Shown in pieces: positions 5,162 to 5,316 of a DNA stretch of 5,316 nt (the first letter of the stretch is position 1; each line of letters starts with the position of its first letter). The notes beneath the pieces are model-generated. The model saw only the letters and a list, made by a program, of their open reading frames with translations, was not told the DNA's origin and did no database searches. The translations under genes were made by a program, and so were the position numbers. The DNA is from an uncultured Bacteroidales bacterium (GTDB taxonomy: Bacteria > Bacteroidota > Bacteroidia > Bacteroidales > Marinilabiliaceae): assembly GCA_934725785.1 (NCBI GenBank), contig CAKVCS010000081.1:1-5316 (forward strand), written 5' to 3'.

Positions 5162-5316
5162 TTACATCAGCAACTCACGTGGCACAGCGTATGCCATGGC
5201 TTTATAGGCGGCTTCGCTCGGGTGCAGGTGATCGCCCGAGTCGAAGCCTTCCTTGAACCTGTCAGGGTGGCTCTCGTCGCGCACGGCGGCGTCAAAGTCC
5301 ACGCACCCGTCAAATG
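5162..5316 (-). CDS. SGNH/GDSL-type hydrolase, C-terminal end (partial)
   Basis: The minus strand carries an open frame from the window edge to TAA at 5162-5164. The 50 visible residues begin FDGCVDFDAAVRD, then SHPDRFKEGF, DSGDHLHPSEAAYKAMA and AVPRELLM. This is the typical end of SGNH hydrolases: the Asp and the second His of DHLHP form the Asp-x-x-His pair of the catalytic triad, and the helix after it (SEAAYKAMA) is standard. The Ser block, the rest of the enzyme and any signal peptide lie outside the window, so substrate (acyl or acetyl esters of sugars or lipids) and location are unknown. It is convergent with the reductase gene, with only 14 bases between the two stops and no hairpin terminator in that gap. 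Confidence 0.8.
   Translation of the reverse strand, partial: FDGCVDFDAAVRDESHPDRFKEGFDSGDHLHPSEAAYKAMAYAVPRELLM

Overview
The window looks like a chromosomal segment of a fairly GC-rich Bacteroidota (Bacteroidales-type) bacterium. The basis is the kind of protein families present (an AGCS alanine/sodium symporter next to a DUF493 protein, a stand-alone RibD-C reductase that starts ICHMMMSVDGRI) and two good matches to the Bacteroidota promoter element TAnnTTTG. The genus cannot be told from this sequence.

Layout. Positions 3-62 (+) hold the last 19 codons of an unidentified gene. Positions 123-992 (+) encode a membrane-anchored coiled-coil protein of unknown function. It is followed by a 220-base convergent gap (993-1212) with two strong hairpins. 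On the minus strand, reading from 3013 down to 1213, come an AGCS-family sodium:amino-acid symporter and, 22 bases after it, a DUF493 (YbeD-like) protein, probably one operon. The symporter frame is broken by one in-frame TAG after codon 62. The rest of the protein is intact and has an ATG two codons after the stop.

Positions 3294-4300 (minus strand) hold a decayed type II restriction-modification locus. A PD-(D/E)XK restriction endonuclease (4300 to about 3848) has an in-frame TGA and lacks its C-terminal part. It runs directly into the N-terminal helix-turn-helix of a C5-cytosine methyltransferase. The methyltransferase then shows a frameshift, a TAA just before catalytic motif I, and an internal deletion that joins motif I to the C-terminal end (motif IX-X region). 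The catalytic Cys loop, the other central motifs and the target recognition domain are gone. The relic is bounded by the promoters of the two neighbouring genes and is AT-richer at its start, which suggests an acquired and later inactivated system.

Positions 4461-5147 (+) encode an intact stand-alone RibD C-terminal (DHFR-like) reductase with a clear promoter. Convergent with it, 5162-5316 (-) is the C-terminal end of an SGNH/GDSL hydrolase with its Asp-x-x-His catalytic motif, cut by the window edge.

The main result is the layered wreck of a restriction-modification system, read by joining fragments from all three minus-strand frames, next to a symporter with a single nonsense codon. I see no evidence of a new functional system, CRISPR array, tRNA, rRNA or intact mobile element.
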